This document shows, one piece after another, positions 46,618-59,562 of a stretch of 64,000 nt of DNA. Source of the DNA: Mytilus galloprovincialis (Eukaryota > Mollusca > Bivalvia > Mytilida > Mytilidae); the NCBI RefSeq assembly GCF_965363235.1, contig NC_134841.1, positions 35,245,440 to 35,309,439 of the forward strand. Direction: 5' to 3'. Within the stretch, counting starts at the first letter, position 1. Each line of letters begins with the position of its first letter. The translations under genes and the position numbers were made by a program. Below the pieces are notes generated by a model. It saw nothing but the letters and a program-made list of their open reading frames with translations, was not told the origin of the DNA and searched no databases.

Positions 46618-47092
46618 CCCCTATTTTTGACATTTTTACCTATTATGTCTGTTTGTTTTGTTCACGCATCGGTGACTATATAATGGAATTTGATGCGACT
46701 GTCATACAAGTGAGAGGTTTAACTAGCTATAAAACCAGGTTCAATCCACCATTTTCTACATTTGAAAATGCCTGTACCAAGTCAGGAATATGACAGTTCT
46801 TGTCCATTCGTTTTTGATGCGTTTTGTTATTTGATTTTGCCATGTGATTATGGACTTTCCGAATTGATTTTCCTCTGAGTTCAGTATTTTTGTGATTTTA
46901 CTTTTTAAACGCCTAGTTACTGAAACGGCAACAAAAAATTAAACGCATATGAAATTTTGCCGTCCATTCGTATCAGGCTCTGTGTTGAAGACCGTACCTT
47001 GACCTATAATGGTTTATTTTTATATTTGTGACTTGGATGGAGAATTGTCTCATTGGCACTCATACCACATCTTCCTATATCTATGGTTTTGT
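46618..47092 (+). repeat. Families A and B side by side
   Basis: A family A copy (ATGCGACTGTCATACAAGTG, TTCAATCCACCATTTTCTAC) is followed at about 46,975 by a family B copy (GTTGAAGACCGTACCTTGAC, GACTTGGATGGAGAATTGTC). This suggests that A and B can be parts of one longer element. Confidence 0.8.
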
Positions 47093-48875
47093 ATAATGCT
47101 CAAAGAAACATTTGTATAAAATGTCAATGCAGAAAATATGAAAGAACCTCTTTCAAAATAAGTGAACAAAGGAAACGACTTAATGCTCGCTTCAGAAATG
47201 ATATTTTGTAAAAGTTTGGGCTATGATACAAATTTTGATCTAATCCTACATGCGAATAAAATCATTCTTTCAAAATCATTATGAAATTTCGTAAACATTT
47301 GATCAATTACGGAAACCATACGATTTTTATCTTGCAAATATTCGACGACAATTTAAAACCTAGTCCATGAATTTACTGGTAATTTTTGGGTTTTTTTTGT
47401 GGATACATTGTACCTCCCTTTTTTCTGTGATAAATATCCGTGTGGGAACTTATTGTTCAATGGATTATTTGAAGTGCATTTAAAACACTGCTAACACACC
47501 AGAGAATATCTTACTAGCTGCAGTATGTATTGCATACTTGTGGTTATATATCACTTTCTCTTACTGACCCAAGTCGAAGCAATGTAGTTTATTTTAGGTC
47601 TGTGTTTTCGTTCCCATCACGTTACCATCTTCGAACAATTAAGCTGACAAAAACCAAAACCATTTAACAGATGTTTCTCGGTATATACCATAGTATCTCC
47701 GTGTACAAGTACAGATGATAATACTTATTTGAAACGCTCATATCTTATTCCTCGGTAGAAAAAATGGTTAACTCTAGGGAACTGTTAGCTGATTAGCATG
47801 AAAAACCTATCACCAAAGATTAGTAACCAATAATTAGGTGTGTTTCCGTCTCATTAACGTACTGCAGCTATTACTAGATAGCTAAGGGATTTTCTGCATT
47901 TTTTATTCTCTGAGGGCAATTGAAGACCAAGTAAACGTTGGTAATTAAAGATAAACTGTAACAATGCTATCACAACTCCCAGTGGTGTCTGTTTAGAATG
48001 TTCCTACGGTGTAATTACTGTGTGCTGATCATGACATCGCTTATGAGATTATCCACCGAAATGACGTACAGATGGGCGGTAGTTGTGAAACGTTGTCATT
48101 AACTAAATAACGATAATGAGGCTAAATAAAAAAGACATCTACGAGCAATTATGGCAAATTCTCAATGGTTTTAAATAGGGTAATGAAAACGAATTGATTT
48201 TTTCTTCATTGTTAAACGTATTAAAAATGTCAGTGCATTTCTCAAATGCTCTTTAATTATGTTCTGGAGCAAAAGGTTGTCTTTGAAATTAAATATATAA
48301 TGTTTTGTCGTATGATTTCATTGTCAACAATAGACTTGAGCTTCTACTTTTCTAATATGTACATTAAGTGAACTTTATTTACAAAACAAAATTGTATAAC
48401 AAAGGCATTCAATTGTCCTGCGACAAATATTACACAGATCATTTGTGAATTACTAAATGAAACCAATTAATTTAATTATCTATCATTACGAAAATAGATT
48501 AAGCTTACGAGAGTCAAAGTCTGGAATAATAAAATGATCATTGAAATAATAAGATCAAGATAATAAAATAATCTTTGCTACATATCGACACTCCAAATCA
48601 ATTATGTGTTGCAGAAAGTAATATAAATGTATTGCTTCTCTATATTTGTTACATAACATACGACATTAAATACAAAATATTAAACATAGATACCCACGTC
48701 AAAACCTCTGCAATCTGTTAATGCTAAAGTTGTTTTAAAGACGGTATTTTAAAGAACATATAACATGTACGACGTCTTTAACTAGAGGATATAAAGAGTA
48801 CTGGACACTTTTAGATAAAATTCATCAGTAAAGGGGAATTATATAACTCTATTAAGAATAGATGTTTTGGGTCCA

Positions 48876-48997
48876 GTGAGATCTAAGGCTCCGTGTTAAA
48901 GGCCTTACTTTGACCTACAATGGTTTAATTTTACAAGTTGCGACTTCAAGTGAGAGTTGTCTCTTTGGCATTCATACCACTTCTTCTTATAGCTGAC
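48876..48997 (+). repeat. Dispersed repeat family B, copy 4
   Basis: TTTGACCTACAATGGTTTAA and AGTGAGAGTTGTCTC; more diverged than the others. Confidence 0.7.
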
Positions 48998-49047
48998 AAT
49001 TTCAGTTAGTGTTAGTAGATTTTTTCCTGCTTATCAGTTTTCTTTTT

Positions 49048-50736
49048 AGCTCATCTGGCCAGAAGGGCCAAGTGAGCTTTTCTCATCACTTTGCGTCCGT
49101 CGTCCGTCGTCGTTAACTTTTACAAAATTTTTCTTCTCTGAAACTACTGGGCCAAATTAAACCAAACTTGGCCAAAATCATCTTTGGGGTATCTAGTTTA
49201 GAAAAAATGTGTCCGATGATCCGGCCAACCAAGCAAGATGGCCGCCATGGCTAAAAATAGAACATAGGGGTTAAATGCAGTTTTTGGCTTATAACTCAAA
49301 AACCAAAGCATTTAGAGCATATCTGACAGGTGTAAAAGTGTTTATCAGGTCAAGATTTATCTGCCCTGAAATTTTCAGATAAATCCGACAACCCGTTGTC
49401 GGGTTGCTGCCCCTGAATTGGTAATTTTAGGGAAATTTTGCTGTTTTTGGTTATTATCTTGAATATTATTATAGATAGAGATAAACTGTGAACAGCAGTA
49501 ATGTTCAGTAATGTAAGATTTACAAATAATTCAACATGACCAAAATGGTCAGTTGACCCCTTTAGGAGTTATTGCCCTTTATATTCGATTTTTAACCATT
49601 TTTCATAAATCTTAGTAATCTTTTATAAAAATCTTCTCCTCTGAAACTACTGGGCCAAATTAATCCAAACTTGGCCACAATCATCTTTGGGCTATTTAAT
49701 TTTAAAAATGTGTCCAGTGACCCAGCCAACCAACCAAGATGGTCGCCATGGCTAAAAATAGAACATAGGGGTAAAATGCAGTTTTTGGCTTATAACTCAA
49801 AAACCAAATCATTTAGAGCAAATCTGACAGGTGTAAAAGTGTTTATCAGGTCAAGATCTATCTGCCCTGAAATTTTTAGATGAATCGGACAACCCGTTGT
49901 CGGGTTGCTGCCCCTGAATTGGTAATTTTAGGGAAATTTTGCTGTTTTTGGTTATTATCTTGAATATTATTATAGATAGAGATTAACTGTATACAGCAAT
50001 AATGTTCAGCAAAGTAAGATTTACAAATAAGTCAACATGACCAAAATGGTCAGTTGACCCCTTTAGGAGTTATTGCCCTTTATAGTCGATTTTTAGCCAT
50101 TTTTCGTAAATCTTAGTAATCTTTTACAAAAATCTTCTCCTCTGAAACTACTGGGCCAAATTAATCCAAACTTTGCCACTATCATCTTTGGGTAATCTAA
50201 TTTAATAAATGTGTCCGGTGACCCGGCCAACCAACCAAGATGGTCGCGATGGCTAAAAATATAGCATAGGGGTAAAATGCAGTTTTTGGCTTATAACTCA
50301 AAAACCATTTAGCATTTAGAGCAAATCTGACATGGTGTAAAATTGTCTATCAGGTCATGATCTATCTGCCCTGAAATTTTCAGATGAATCAAACAAACTG
50401 TAAAGAGCAATAATGTTCAGCAAAGTAAGATTTACAAATCAGTCAACATGACCAAAATGGTCAGTTGACCCTTTAGGATTTATTGCCCTTTATAGTCAAT
50501 TTTGAACAATTTTCATAAAATTTGTAAATTTTTACTAACATTTTCCACTGAAACTACTGGGCCAAGTTCATTATAGATAGAAATAATTTTAAGCAGCAAG
50601 AATGTTCAGTAAAGTAAGATGTACAAACACATCACCATCACCAAAACACAATTTTGTCATGAATCCATCTGCATCCTTTGTTTAATATTCACATAGACCA
50701 AGGTGAGCGACACAGGCTCTTTAGAGCCTCTAGTTT
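49048..50736 (-). mobile_element. Dispersed repeat family D, inverted long copy
   Basis: Begins TTTTAGCTCATCTGGCCAGA with CGTCCGTCGTCCGTCGTCG and ends GTGAGCGACACAGGCTCTTT then GAGCCTCTAG. Three full ~445 bp units and one partial, each with GGCCAAATTAA, CAAGATGG, AACATAGGGGT, ACAACCCGTTGTCGGGTTGC and CAGTTGACCC. The reverse complement of the 19.2 kb copy. Confidence 0.85.
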
Positions 50737-51066
50737 CAATTAAGAAATTGTTTAAAGCTTTCAAGATAAAAAAAAAAAAAAAGCAAATAAAAAATATCAT
50801 AAAGGACAATAACTCAATGAAAACGTATAATTTTAAAAAAAATAACCCACATACCAGAGAGGGTGGTGATTGCATTGCTTTCCCAAGGAACAATGTTAAC
50901 TGAGACGATGTCAAGGTTGACTTCGTTGGGTAACCATCTGCTGCTCATCGCCCTTTCAGTTATGTATTATTAAATTGTTTTAACTGAATGTTTTGTCATT
51001 AGTGTATTTTATAAATTGAGAGTTATAAACTATGACTGCTTGTACATAACGACGTTACAGTCATTA

Positions 51067-51321
51067 GGCAGCAACCATTTGATTTTCTGGGGGGGGTTTT
51101 CAGTTTTTGGAGAAAAAAATAATTTGTTTTGAATTCTGGAAAAAAAAATTGTTTGTTACCCCCTCAGCTGCCACTATATGTAATGCTAAAATTGAAAGAA
51201 AAAAATTGTTTTCGACTTTTCGCGAAAAAAAATAGATTGTTTTTCGCCACAGGCTAAAAAAAAATGTTTGTACAGAAAAAAAAACATAGCCCCCACCCCA
51301 GAAAATCAAATGGTTGCTGCC
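51067..51321. mobile_element. MITE with 26 bp TIRs and TTA target duplication (PIF/Harbinger-like)
   Basis: GGCAGCAACCATTTGATTTT(CTGGGG) at the left end and its exact reverse complement at the right end. Flanked on both sides by TTA (51,064-51,066 and 51,322-51,324), the 3 bp duplication typical of PIF/Harbinger. The interior is A/T homopolymer-rich and has no transposase. Confidence 0.85.
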
Positions 51322-51439
51322 TTAGATATCGGATATATTTCTTTTAAGTCGTAACTACAATTCAATTCCCTTTTCATGAATTTGACCTACCGAATTAGAC
51401 TATTTACCAGGTTTGTAATAAAATGAGCAACACGACGGG

Positions 51440-51665
51440 TGCCACATGTGGAACAGGATCTGCTTACCCTTTCGGAGCATCTGAGATCACCCAAAGTTTT
51501 TTGGTGGGGGTTCGTGTTGCTCAGTCTTTAGTTTTCTATGTTGTTTCTTGTGTACTATTATTTGTCTGTTTGTCTTTTTCGTTTTTAGCCATAAATTTGT
51601 CAGTTTATTTTTAATTTATGAGTTTGACTGTTCCTTTGGTATCTTTCGCCCCTCTTTTGAAGGAA
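51440..51665 (+). repeat. Dispersed repeat family C, copy 3
   Basis: GGAGCATCTGAGATCACCC, GGTTCGTGTTGCTCAGTC and GGTATCTTTCGCCCCTCTTT. Confidence 0.82.
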
Positions 51666-54600
51666 ACAAAAGTGAAGAAATAGTAATTTTTGTTTGTCAG
51701 TCAATAAAAAACATATGCCGAAAAGTTTTATCAGTGTCATTGCAGATATCATTCAAGTAATAAAGTTATTATTACTTCTAATGCCTTTTGAGCTGCGAAA
51801 AACTTGCATTGGGTGTGAATAGGAATTCTGGCAATATATTCCGTAGCCAAGTAACAAATATTTTCAAATAATTTTTCCGTCATTGAGAGCTGAAAACTTT
51901 AGAATTTCTTTTAAATTGAATAATAGGGATACCATATATATTTTAACTTTTATTAAGGATTTTCTCAGACGACCCGTGTTTGTTTTATTGATCGGCAAAA
52001 TCATCATAAAATACGTACATTTACACCAAGATGTATTTAAATGAAACTGCATACCTTGGAATGGTTCATGATTTTCAATAACATATGATCAAATTGTTGA
52101 AAGACTCAACTAAGAGATTGAAAACTAGCATTCTGCATTGACAATTATAATATCTCGATGTAAAAATGATACACCCATTCGGAATAACGCCCTCTATGTG
52201 TATCTAATACTAACAACAGTATAAATTACATTTGTTGTTTCTATTCTTGTCATACCTTATTTGTAGTGTTTGAATTGGAATGCCTGACATGAAAAATCGT
52301 ATCTCAGATAACAAGAAAACTTCATAAGGAAATATAAGTCTATTATGAAAATTAATATAAATATATTACACAGATATTTAAATGTCAGTAGTTTTGTTTC
52401 AAACAATTCCATAGGAGATACCTTGTTGTCCTCGGAAAAAGATATTAACATCAATTTAGTTCTCGTGTCCTACCAATTATGAATTATATTGCAATTTTTC
52501 ACAAGTACCTGTTGACCGGATCACCTCTCCCCCTTTTTTGTATTTGGCATAGTTTAAATGTTTTTCGAAATAGAGATTGGGTGTAGCTTCATTCTTCGTT
52601 GAATATTAGTAATCAAATAAATTCGTCTTATCGAGATCTTATGAATATATAGAAGGTTTTTTTATCAGTAGTATTTTTTTTTTTTTTATGAAACATTGAT
52701 AAATATTTAACATACATCTATAAGCAAAGAAAATAATAACGTTACGTATAGAGAGTTGTACTAAAACCTATTGTTAGTAAACTGTATATTCCTGCTCAAT
52801 GTTGTTGACTTCGGCAAACAGGAAAAAGAACATCGGAAGAACTGAAAACGTTGCACACTATTTAACAGAACTATATGCAGCTGATTCAGAAGCTTCGTTA
52901 TCGAGGAAACTTTAGTGACAATTTCTGTGTGGGTTACGAAGATAACTTAAGTTTGTTGCAAACAAGCACTAGGACATCGAAGGAACAGAAAAGGTATCGC
53001 ACGGTCTGGCAAAAACCATAAATTTGGTGCCATACAGATATAAGTTTTGACAAATTGCAGAGAGAAATGTGTTACATTGTCCGGACAGACGGACGAACTT
53101 ACATTTACCCCTTCTGGGTAGATTTGCAGTTACCTATTGCTTGTCCTAAACTGGATCCCTGTCGTGTTCACTTATCGCTACATTAACTCGGTGCAAAGCT
53201 TTAGATTGAATGGCGGAACATTTTATAGCTTGTTCCCCCATGCCAATCTTTCTGGGGAGAAAAGATCCAAGTGTTTCCCTAACGTGAGGTAGGAACCAGG
53301 ATTAGGCCTATTCCCCCCTTTAGTAGCACGAGCAGCTCATTTCCTCACTCTTGTAGTAGCGTCGGCGATATCAGTTGGGAAATAAACCCACATGAAGAAG
53401 GAATTTTGCCGGATGGTAATAGTTGTCGTAGAAATGTTTGAGACATATGTGATGTATACCTTGACACAGAATGAGGGGTCATAAATATCGAAATAAGCAT
53501 AAGCTTAAATCAATTTAGGGTATATGCTTTATTCAGTTAAACATATACTAAAATGATTATAATCATGATTTAATCATATGCTAAAATCGATAATTAAGAC
53601 CCTGATTCCGCGCCATAACCCATGGATATGATTTTTTTTATATGCATTCAAGACCGCCCGGATATAGAAATGTTTATCGAGGGGGTACCACCGCATTAGA
53701 TGTGCGGAAATCAATAATGTCTTGTTTGCGCGTTGCATTTAGATATTTTGTGCGTCTCCGTTCAATGGCTCCATATCCGTTTCATGTCACAATTCACACG
53801 CAAGTGAATGAAATGGCGGAATCAACGTACCATGCCTGAATGAAGCCATGGAAACTAAATGCGATTATTATGTCAGCTATTCAAATAGGTTTGATTTGTA
53901 GACCCAGTTATTATATGAATAGGGATGGTTTTTTTCGAATGTAACAAAATCAAGGTATTCCACAGCCGCTACCTGGCCCTTAACTTTTAACTGAGACGTG
54001 TGTCGACAAAGCGAACACAATAGAAAAATAATATTTTAGCGTTCCAGAGATCGACCATTTCTCATTAAAATATGGAAAAATTAGTTTGATGGTTATATAA
54101 TGCAGGGGAAATATGGTCGTGGGGCGGGTGAGTGGTTTTGTGTACAGGTATTGCCAACTTTCCGCAGGGAGAGTGCAATTTTCTCGGGAAGAAGGGTGGT
54201 AGATCATGCTAGTTTTTCACCGGGAGACAAACAGGAATGGTGGAACCATGGTTATATAACACCGACAGCGATCAATAAGTAGAAAATTAGCATATCAACA
54301 TGTATTTGCATGTAAAGCTACTTTTATATGAAAACATTCGATATCATAACTGGTTTAATATTGCCATAATATAGGCTGCTAAGATATTTCTTAACAATTT
54401 GATAACGATATTTCGAAGGAAAAGATGAGATATTACCATGACCCTTATTTTATTGATATCTGTACTATAGTTTACTGCTTATATGTTAAGGTTGCAGTCT
54501 TGTAATTGACTGCTCCATAGGCTTACATGCAAAACAGCTGATCTTTGAAAATAAAGAAAATAAAAAATGCTACATAGAAAAAAAAATTCATGTTCATATC

Positions 54601-55859
54601 ATGTATGTACTAATGTGAAATTGTGATTTAATCGAAAAAAAGTGGGTCATCCCACAAGAATAAAAAGTTACGTAAACCTGAAGTCAAAACATTTTTTTCT
54701 ACTTTCTGTTTGTTGTTTTTACTAGGCTGCACCACTTCCAGTAAACAAGATATCTGCCACTTTCCTGGATTGATATCCCCCAAAAGATGCATGAATTTTT
54801 TTAAAAGTCTACATTTCAGCATAAATCTGTAATCAAACAGAAAAAAAATGAGTTCAGAAAAAAAAAATCAGAAAAAAATGCACTATTTTGTTTTCCTCCA
54901 TATTTTGAGGAACTGGAGTTGTAATACAAGACTGGTACCTTAAGGGTATAATTTTCTGGCTGTGGTATATCAAAGGATTTTATATTCGAAAACCTTTGTC
55001 ATGTTAGATTAAATGCTTGTTTATGAAAGTTTTAGCATGAGATTTATTAAATGCAAATATAATTGAAGATGTCTTTCTGGTTATTTCTATATGCTGTCTC
55101 ATTGTCGTTTACCCAACATATCCTTTTATTGAGACAGCGCCGTTTTGTTTCAAACTCAACGCTTTGGGATGATATGCTCTTATATTTGCAAAACTGTCGA
55201 TCTGGTAAAACAATAAAAATGAATATATATATATAGAGAGAAGAATATACAAACGATGGTAATGGAAACACGAAAGTTGAAGAACACCATGGTCTAAAGT
55301 AAAAAATCAAACAAACCAACAACCGTATACGAAGTCACACTAAACATTCAGCAACACAAACTTATTTGCTCTGGGACAAAACACTGTTCCTGCTTCGATC
55401 TGGTAACACCCGTTGTGGAAATCTTTTTTTTTTTAAATTCGTTTGCTGAAACATAAGATGGTAAGGCATTTCGGCTTGGAAAATATCTCTTTGCAATGTA
55501 ATACTTTAGATACTATTTGACTTCTCGATCTATATAATAATGTATCAAGTATATAAAGCACAAAACTAGAAGTGGTATCTTAAGCGTTTCGATGTTTTTT
55601 TTAATTTTCAAATTGAATGCGACATACTATCTTTTCTCTACAAGCTGTAAAACTAAAACTAAATCAAAATCAGCAACTGTAAATAGTACTTCAGAAAGCA
55701 AAAGAAGAAAATGTCTGAAATCTTTTTTTACACCTTAAACTTTTTTAACGTATATCATTTCTATTTCTGCTAACAAATTCAACATTTTTGATCGGTAGAT
55801 TTGAATAGTACTTTTATATTATTTTGAAATTTAAAAGTATTTTTCAATAACATATACAG

Positions 55860-55940
55860 TACTTATTTTTCTGCACCAGATGCGCATTCCGACAATTAAG
55901 GTCTCTTCAGGGAAGCTCGAGGCCAAAATATTTGAAAATC
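55860..55940. repeat. Short dispersed motif
   Basis: CTGCACCAGATGCGCATTCC, then GGTCTCTTCAGGGAAGCTCG and GGCCAAAATATTTGAAA: a motif block I associate with mussel repeats, seen only once here. Confidence 0.4.
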
Positions 55941-55989
55941 TTATTAAATGGATTAAGAGCTATAAACCATAAAGGAATAATAATAAATA

Positions 55990-56550
55990 ATTTTCTCTCG
56001 TTTATGTGTGCTGATTTTGAAAGAATTTGTTGACAACTTTAAAATTCCTCTATCGTTTTCAAAACTGCAGATAATGTTCAAAACAAGAAGCTAGACAATT
56101 CGAAAGATTTTGAAAGAATGTGTCACTGTGACAACCTTAAAATTACAGTTTTTCAGTTATACGAATTTTGCGTCCTCCTCTTTCAATACAAAGCACTGTG
56201 GCAAATGTATAAAACACGACGCTAGATAATCCAAAAGATTTGAAAGAATTGGTGGACAACCTTAAAATAACAGTTTTTCAGATAAATACGAATTTTTGCG
56301 TCCTCTGTCAATACAAAACATGCACTGTGGCAAATGTACAAAGCAAGAACCAGATAATTCGAAACATTTTGACAGAATTTGTTGACAATCTTCCTTAGTT
56401 TTTCTGAAGATCTTAAAACAAATTGTAGAACTGAATTTCAGTTCTACAATTTGTTTTAAGATCTATGGCTTATTCGGATTTTGCGTCCTCTATCGATACA
56501 AAACACTGTGGCAAATGTACAAAACAAGTAGCTAGATAATTCGACAATTA
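55990..56550 (+). repeat. Four diverged ~125 bp tandem units
   Basis: Each unit contains GAAAGAATTTGTTGACAAC-like, ACCTTAAAAT, TTTTCAG, TTTTGCGTCCTC, CACTGTGGCAAATGTA and TAGATAATTCGAAA blocks. The third-to-fourth unit boundary is interrupted by the perfect palindrome below. Confidence 0.82.
56408..56464. repeat. Perfect 57 bp palindrome (28 bp arms, 1 nt centre)
   Basis: AGATCTTAAAACAAATTGTA...CTGAA, one T, then its exact reverse complement. Neither arm shows a single mismatch, so it is young or maintained. Confidence 0.95.
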
Positions 56551-58347
56551 AGAGATAGATACGTTCTTGATAGCAAGTGTAAGTGCTACTTAGGTACACT
56601 AATAGATAAGCATATAACAGAGTTAATCTTTGTCATTTCTCGTGTAATTAGTAACGATCATTATATAATGATATGGTGCCAAAATCTCTGATGGGAAACC
56701 TTTGGCATGCTTATAATTTAAGTCAGTTCGAGCTGTATGGTGTGTCAATTGATACTTAATCACCCTGTCTGATTGCTGCAGCAATTAATTTGAGCATCAG
56801 TGCCATCATGGATACAACTAATCGACATGGAACACATAGGGGACTTTCCGATCTTTACCGTGCCATGTTGTTACTATTGATTCTCTAAAAGAGAAAAGAA
56901 AATCGTTTAAAGTAAACATAGCTTCGTATTAAAATAAAGATTACAGATCGCTGACAGCAATCTATTTAAGACTTTTTAATAAAAATGCGAGTAAAATTAC
57001 AAGATATCAAACAAATTAGAAAAGTTAATGGCTTTCAACCCAACGAGAGGGCTAAACAGTGTCTTTTAATTCGTCATATTTCTACTTCATACTTCAAAAT
57101 CTTTTGCTTTTGGTTAAGTTGATTTGTGCACGAAAATTCCTATTGGAAATTTTAAAATTTTAATTTGATTGCATTTAAAAAAAAATCATTATTACAGTAC
57201 ACGGATATATAGTCGGCATCAAACAATCTCAGAACCAATGAATCGCCTCGTCAATGTTTTAGGACTTGTATTATTTATATTCATAAAGTGTGCGCGTATT
57301 ATAAAGTTCAAATTGAATACGTTTAACCAACAATATGGTCAAAACTGGATATTTATGACGCTCATAGAATTTGGAAGCCATGCAGAAATGGTAGAGTGTC
57401 GGTCTAAAAAAAAGGGGTATTACCAGATCTGTTTTCTTTAGTGAGGTGATCGGCCCGTATCTATCAATCTATCACTGTTTCCCGCTCATCCCTGAAGCGA
57501 TCGAAAAAAGAGACTTGAAGAGAAACATGAAACGAAGAATATTGCATTACGTAAAACGTTTTCAAAGAGACTGTTTTCACGTTTCTTTCAATTATTTTAA
57601 TTTGGTCTCATCATTCTCTTCAATATAAAATACATAATTAAGGGTAATACAAATAATGAAGAGATTACGTCTTGTGAAATCTCAGTTGTATTTCAATATT
57701 TCAATAATTGCTTCTCTCTAACGACAAATTGCCCCATTAGTTATGTCTAGAACATCTTTAAGATAGCAATCCACGTCCCAAAGCGATCAACGTGTCAACT
57801 TAATTAAACCTGCTGGCCTGCCACTATTACGTGGAATCATTATACATTCTAAGCAAAACGAATTGTTCTATTAATTAAGGATTGAATCAGAAACACATGT
57901 CTTGGTTTCACACCGCATATCTGTTTACATTTAAATCGTAATTTTTGCAATAATGTGGACATCAGTTGTCACAGGCTCTCTGTATTCAACAAGAACCATG
58001 AGGCATTTAATAGCGACGAGTCCGTCATGTAGAATTATATACCCCTTTAAGGCACATAAATGTCAGAACATATACGATTCCCTTGTGTAAAACTATTCAG
58101 CTTGTAACGGTTATAAAATGACTCCTATCAACAAATATTGTATTTTTTACGAAGAAAAAAAATAAATGAATATTTTAATGGAATGATCAAGCAATAGACT
58201 GACAATAAATTGATTTCTAATCAAAGATGTTTTTACATTTTAAAGCGATTTTTTGCTATTCCATTTTTCCATCTGTGATATAATTTAACTTGGAATAAAT
58301 ATGTTCAGGCTTTAAAACAAGAACCAATATAACTGCTATACACTTTT

Positions 58348-58485
58348 TGTATAAATAAAATAAATAAAAAAGTAAAAAATAAATTAATAGATAAGTAAGT
58401 AAAAATAAATAAATAGACAAGAAAATATAAACAAATAAATATAAATAAATAGATAAACAAAATAAATAAATAAAAGTAATAATAT
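58348..58485 (+). repeat. (AAATA)n-like low-complexity tract
   Basis: Irregular AAATAAATAA/AAATAGATAA units over about 140 bp. Confidence 0.85.
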
Positions 58486-59267
58486 ATAAATTAATATTTT
58501 AGGCGCGAAATTTATCTTTCAAAAATTATCTATTATAAGAAAGAAAGTGGAAAATAGATTTCTAGTCAAAATAATTCATCAGCTTAATTACAGCTTTATC
58601 AATAATTTAAAATTTATATCTATATCCAGAGAACAAATATCTACAACCTTCTTATATTTTATTGCTAAATGGATCAAATTAGCTTATAATCGTCTAAAAT
58701 CTACTTTTCTTTTTACAAGACCTTTGAACTAACACGCGTGAAGTGAAAATTAAATAATCTTGAAAAAAGAAAATTGCTTGTAATTTGTAAAGTGATCTGT
58801 TCTACTATCAGAAGCAATATGGTTCTAGATAACTAAAACAATTAAACGCCATATAATCGGTCAATATTGGAAATCTTATAGGCTTACTTTTGACACCTAG
58901 CCTTATGATCGGGAGTTTATCGGTAATGTTTTATGATCATTAATTTTGTAAGTGACAGTATAATATAACAACGAATTTACCAATAATTCCAACTAAATGT
59001 TAGTAATTACAGTACATTATTATGTACGCTAGGCACCTCCCCCAGACCGGCATCAACTTATAGCCTCATTAACTTGCTAATAGATTTATATCAGCTCGAG
59101 TTGTTATACCACTAACCATCGTTTTGTTTTTAATAACACTTAACAACTGCAGTTTAAATTTTAACAAATTACCTTCTTTAAGGAGAGAGAAAATTTTAAA
59201 CACTTTGTTATATCTTCAAAGAGGTGAAAAAAACTATCGATTTTATTTTATTTTCTTCTGTATAATT

Positions 59268-59562
59268 ATGGAATGTGGAATGAACCATAGACTGCACGCC
59301 TTTGTTTCATCGACGGGGTTATTGCACCAGGGTAGCATGCTGTTCACCACACCTAGAACATGGCACCCCCATATCTATGAACCACCCAGAAAAAGTAGGA
59401 GACATTTCATATCGGATATACTTGGAATCAGTGAAAACAATGAAAAGGAGAATCTTAAGAAAGAAAGTGTTAAAGAAAATGACTTAATAAGAAGCTATAC
59501 ATGTAAATGTGAAGGGTGCTTCTTGAGAACAAGCACGTGTGACATTAAGAAGGAAATTAAAG
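59268..59562 (+). CDS. Homeobox gene coding exon 1 (eh1/TN-like motif)
   Basis: Start ATG at 59268 has A at -3 and G at +4. An in-frame ATG at 59124 would add 48 residues rich in Phe and Ile, unlike a transcription factor, so it is not chosen. Residues 29-54 are basic and aromatic and contain [10 protein letters not shown] Cys cluster ([15 protein letters not shown]) near residues 81-93 is unusual. Donor GTAAAG at 59563. Confidence 0.8.

Larger units (their letters stand above)
32014..59267. other. 27 kb gene-poor intergenic region between divergent genes
   Basis: The ShK/CBM14 gene runs left and the homeobox gene runs right from this block. No open frame here has domain, splice or length support. 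It contains the repeats listed below, simple-sequence tracts and a few complex repeat-free stretches (about 40,330-40,740, 47,780-48,140, 53,150-54,290, 56,575-56,900 and 57,720-57,990) that may be regulatory. Confidence 0.6.

Noticed and set aside
57169..57628. Two adjacent plus-strand frames of 90 and 60 codons upstream of the homeobox gene
   Set aside because: Hydrophobic/Lys-rich chance-like content, different frames, and no phase-compatible junction to the homeobox exon seen.
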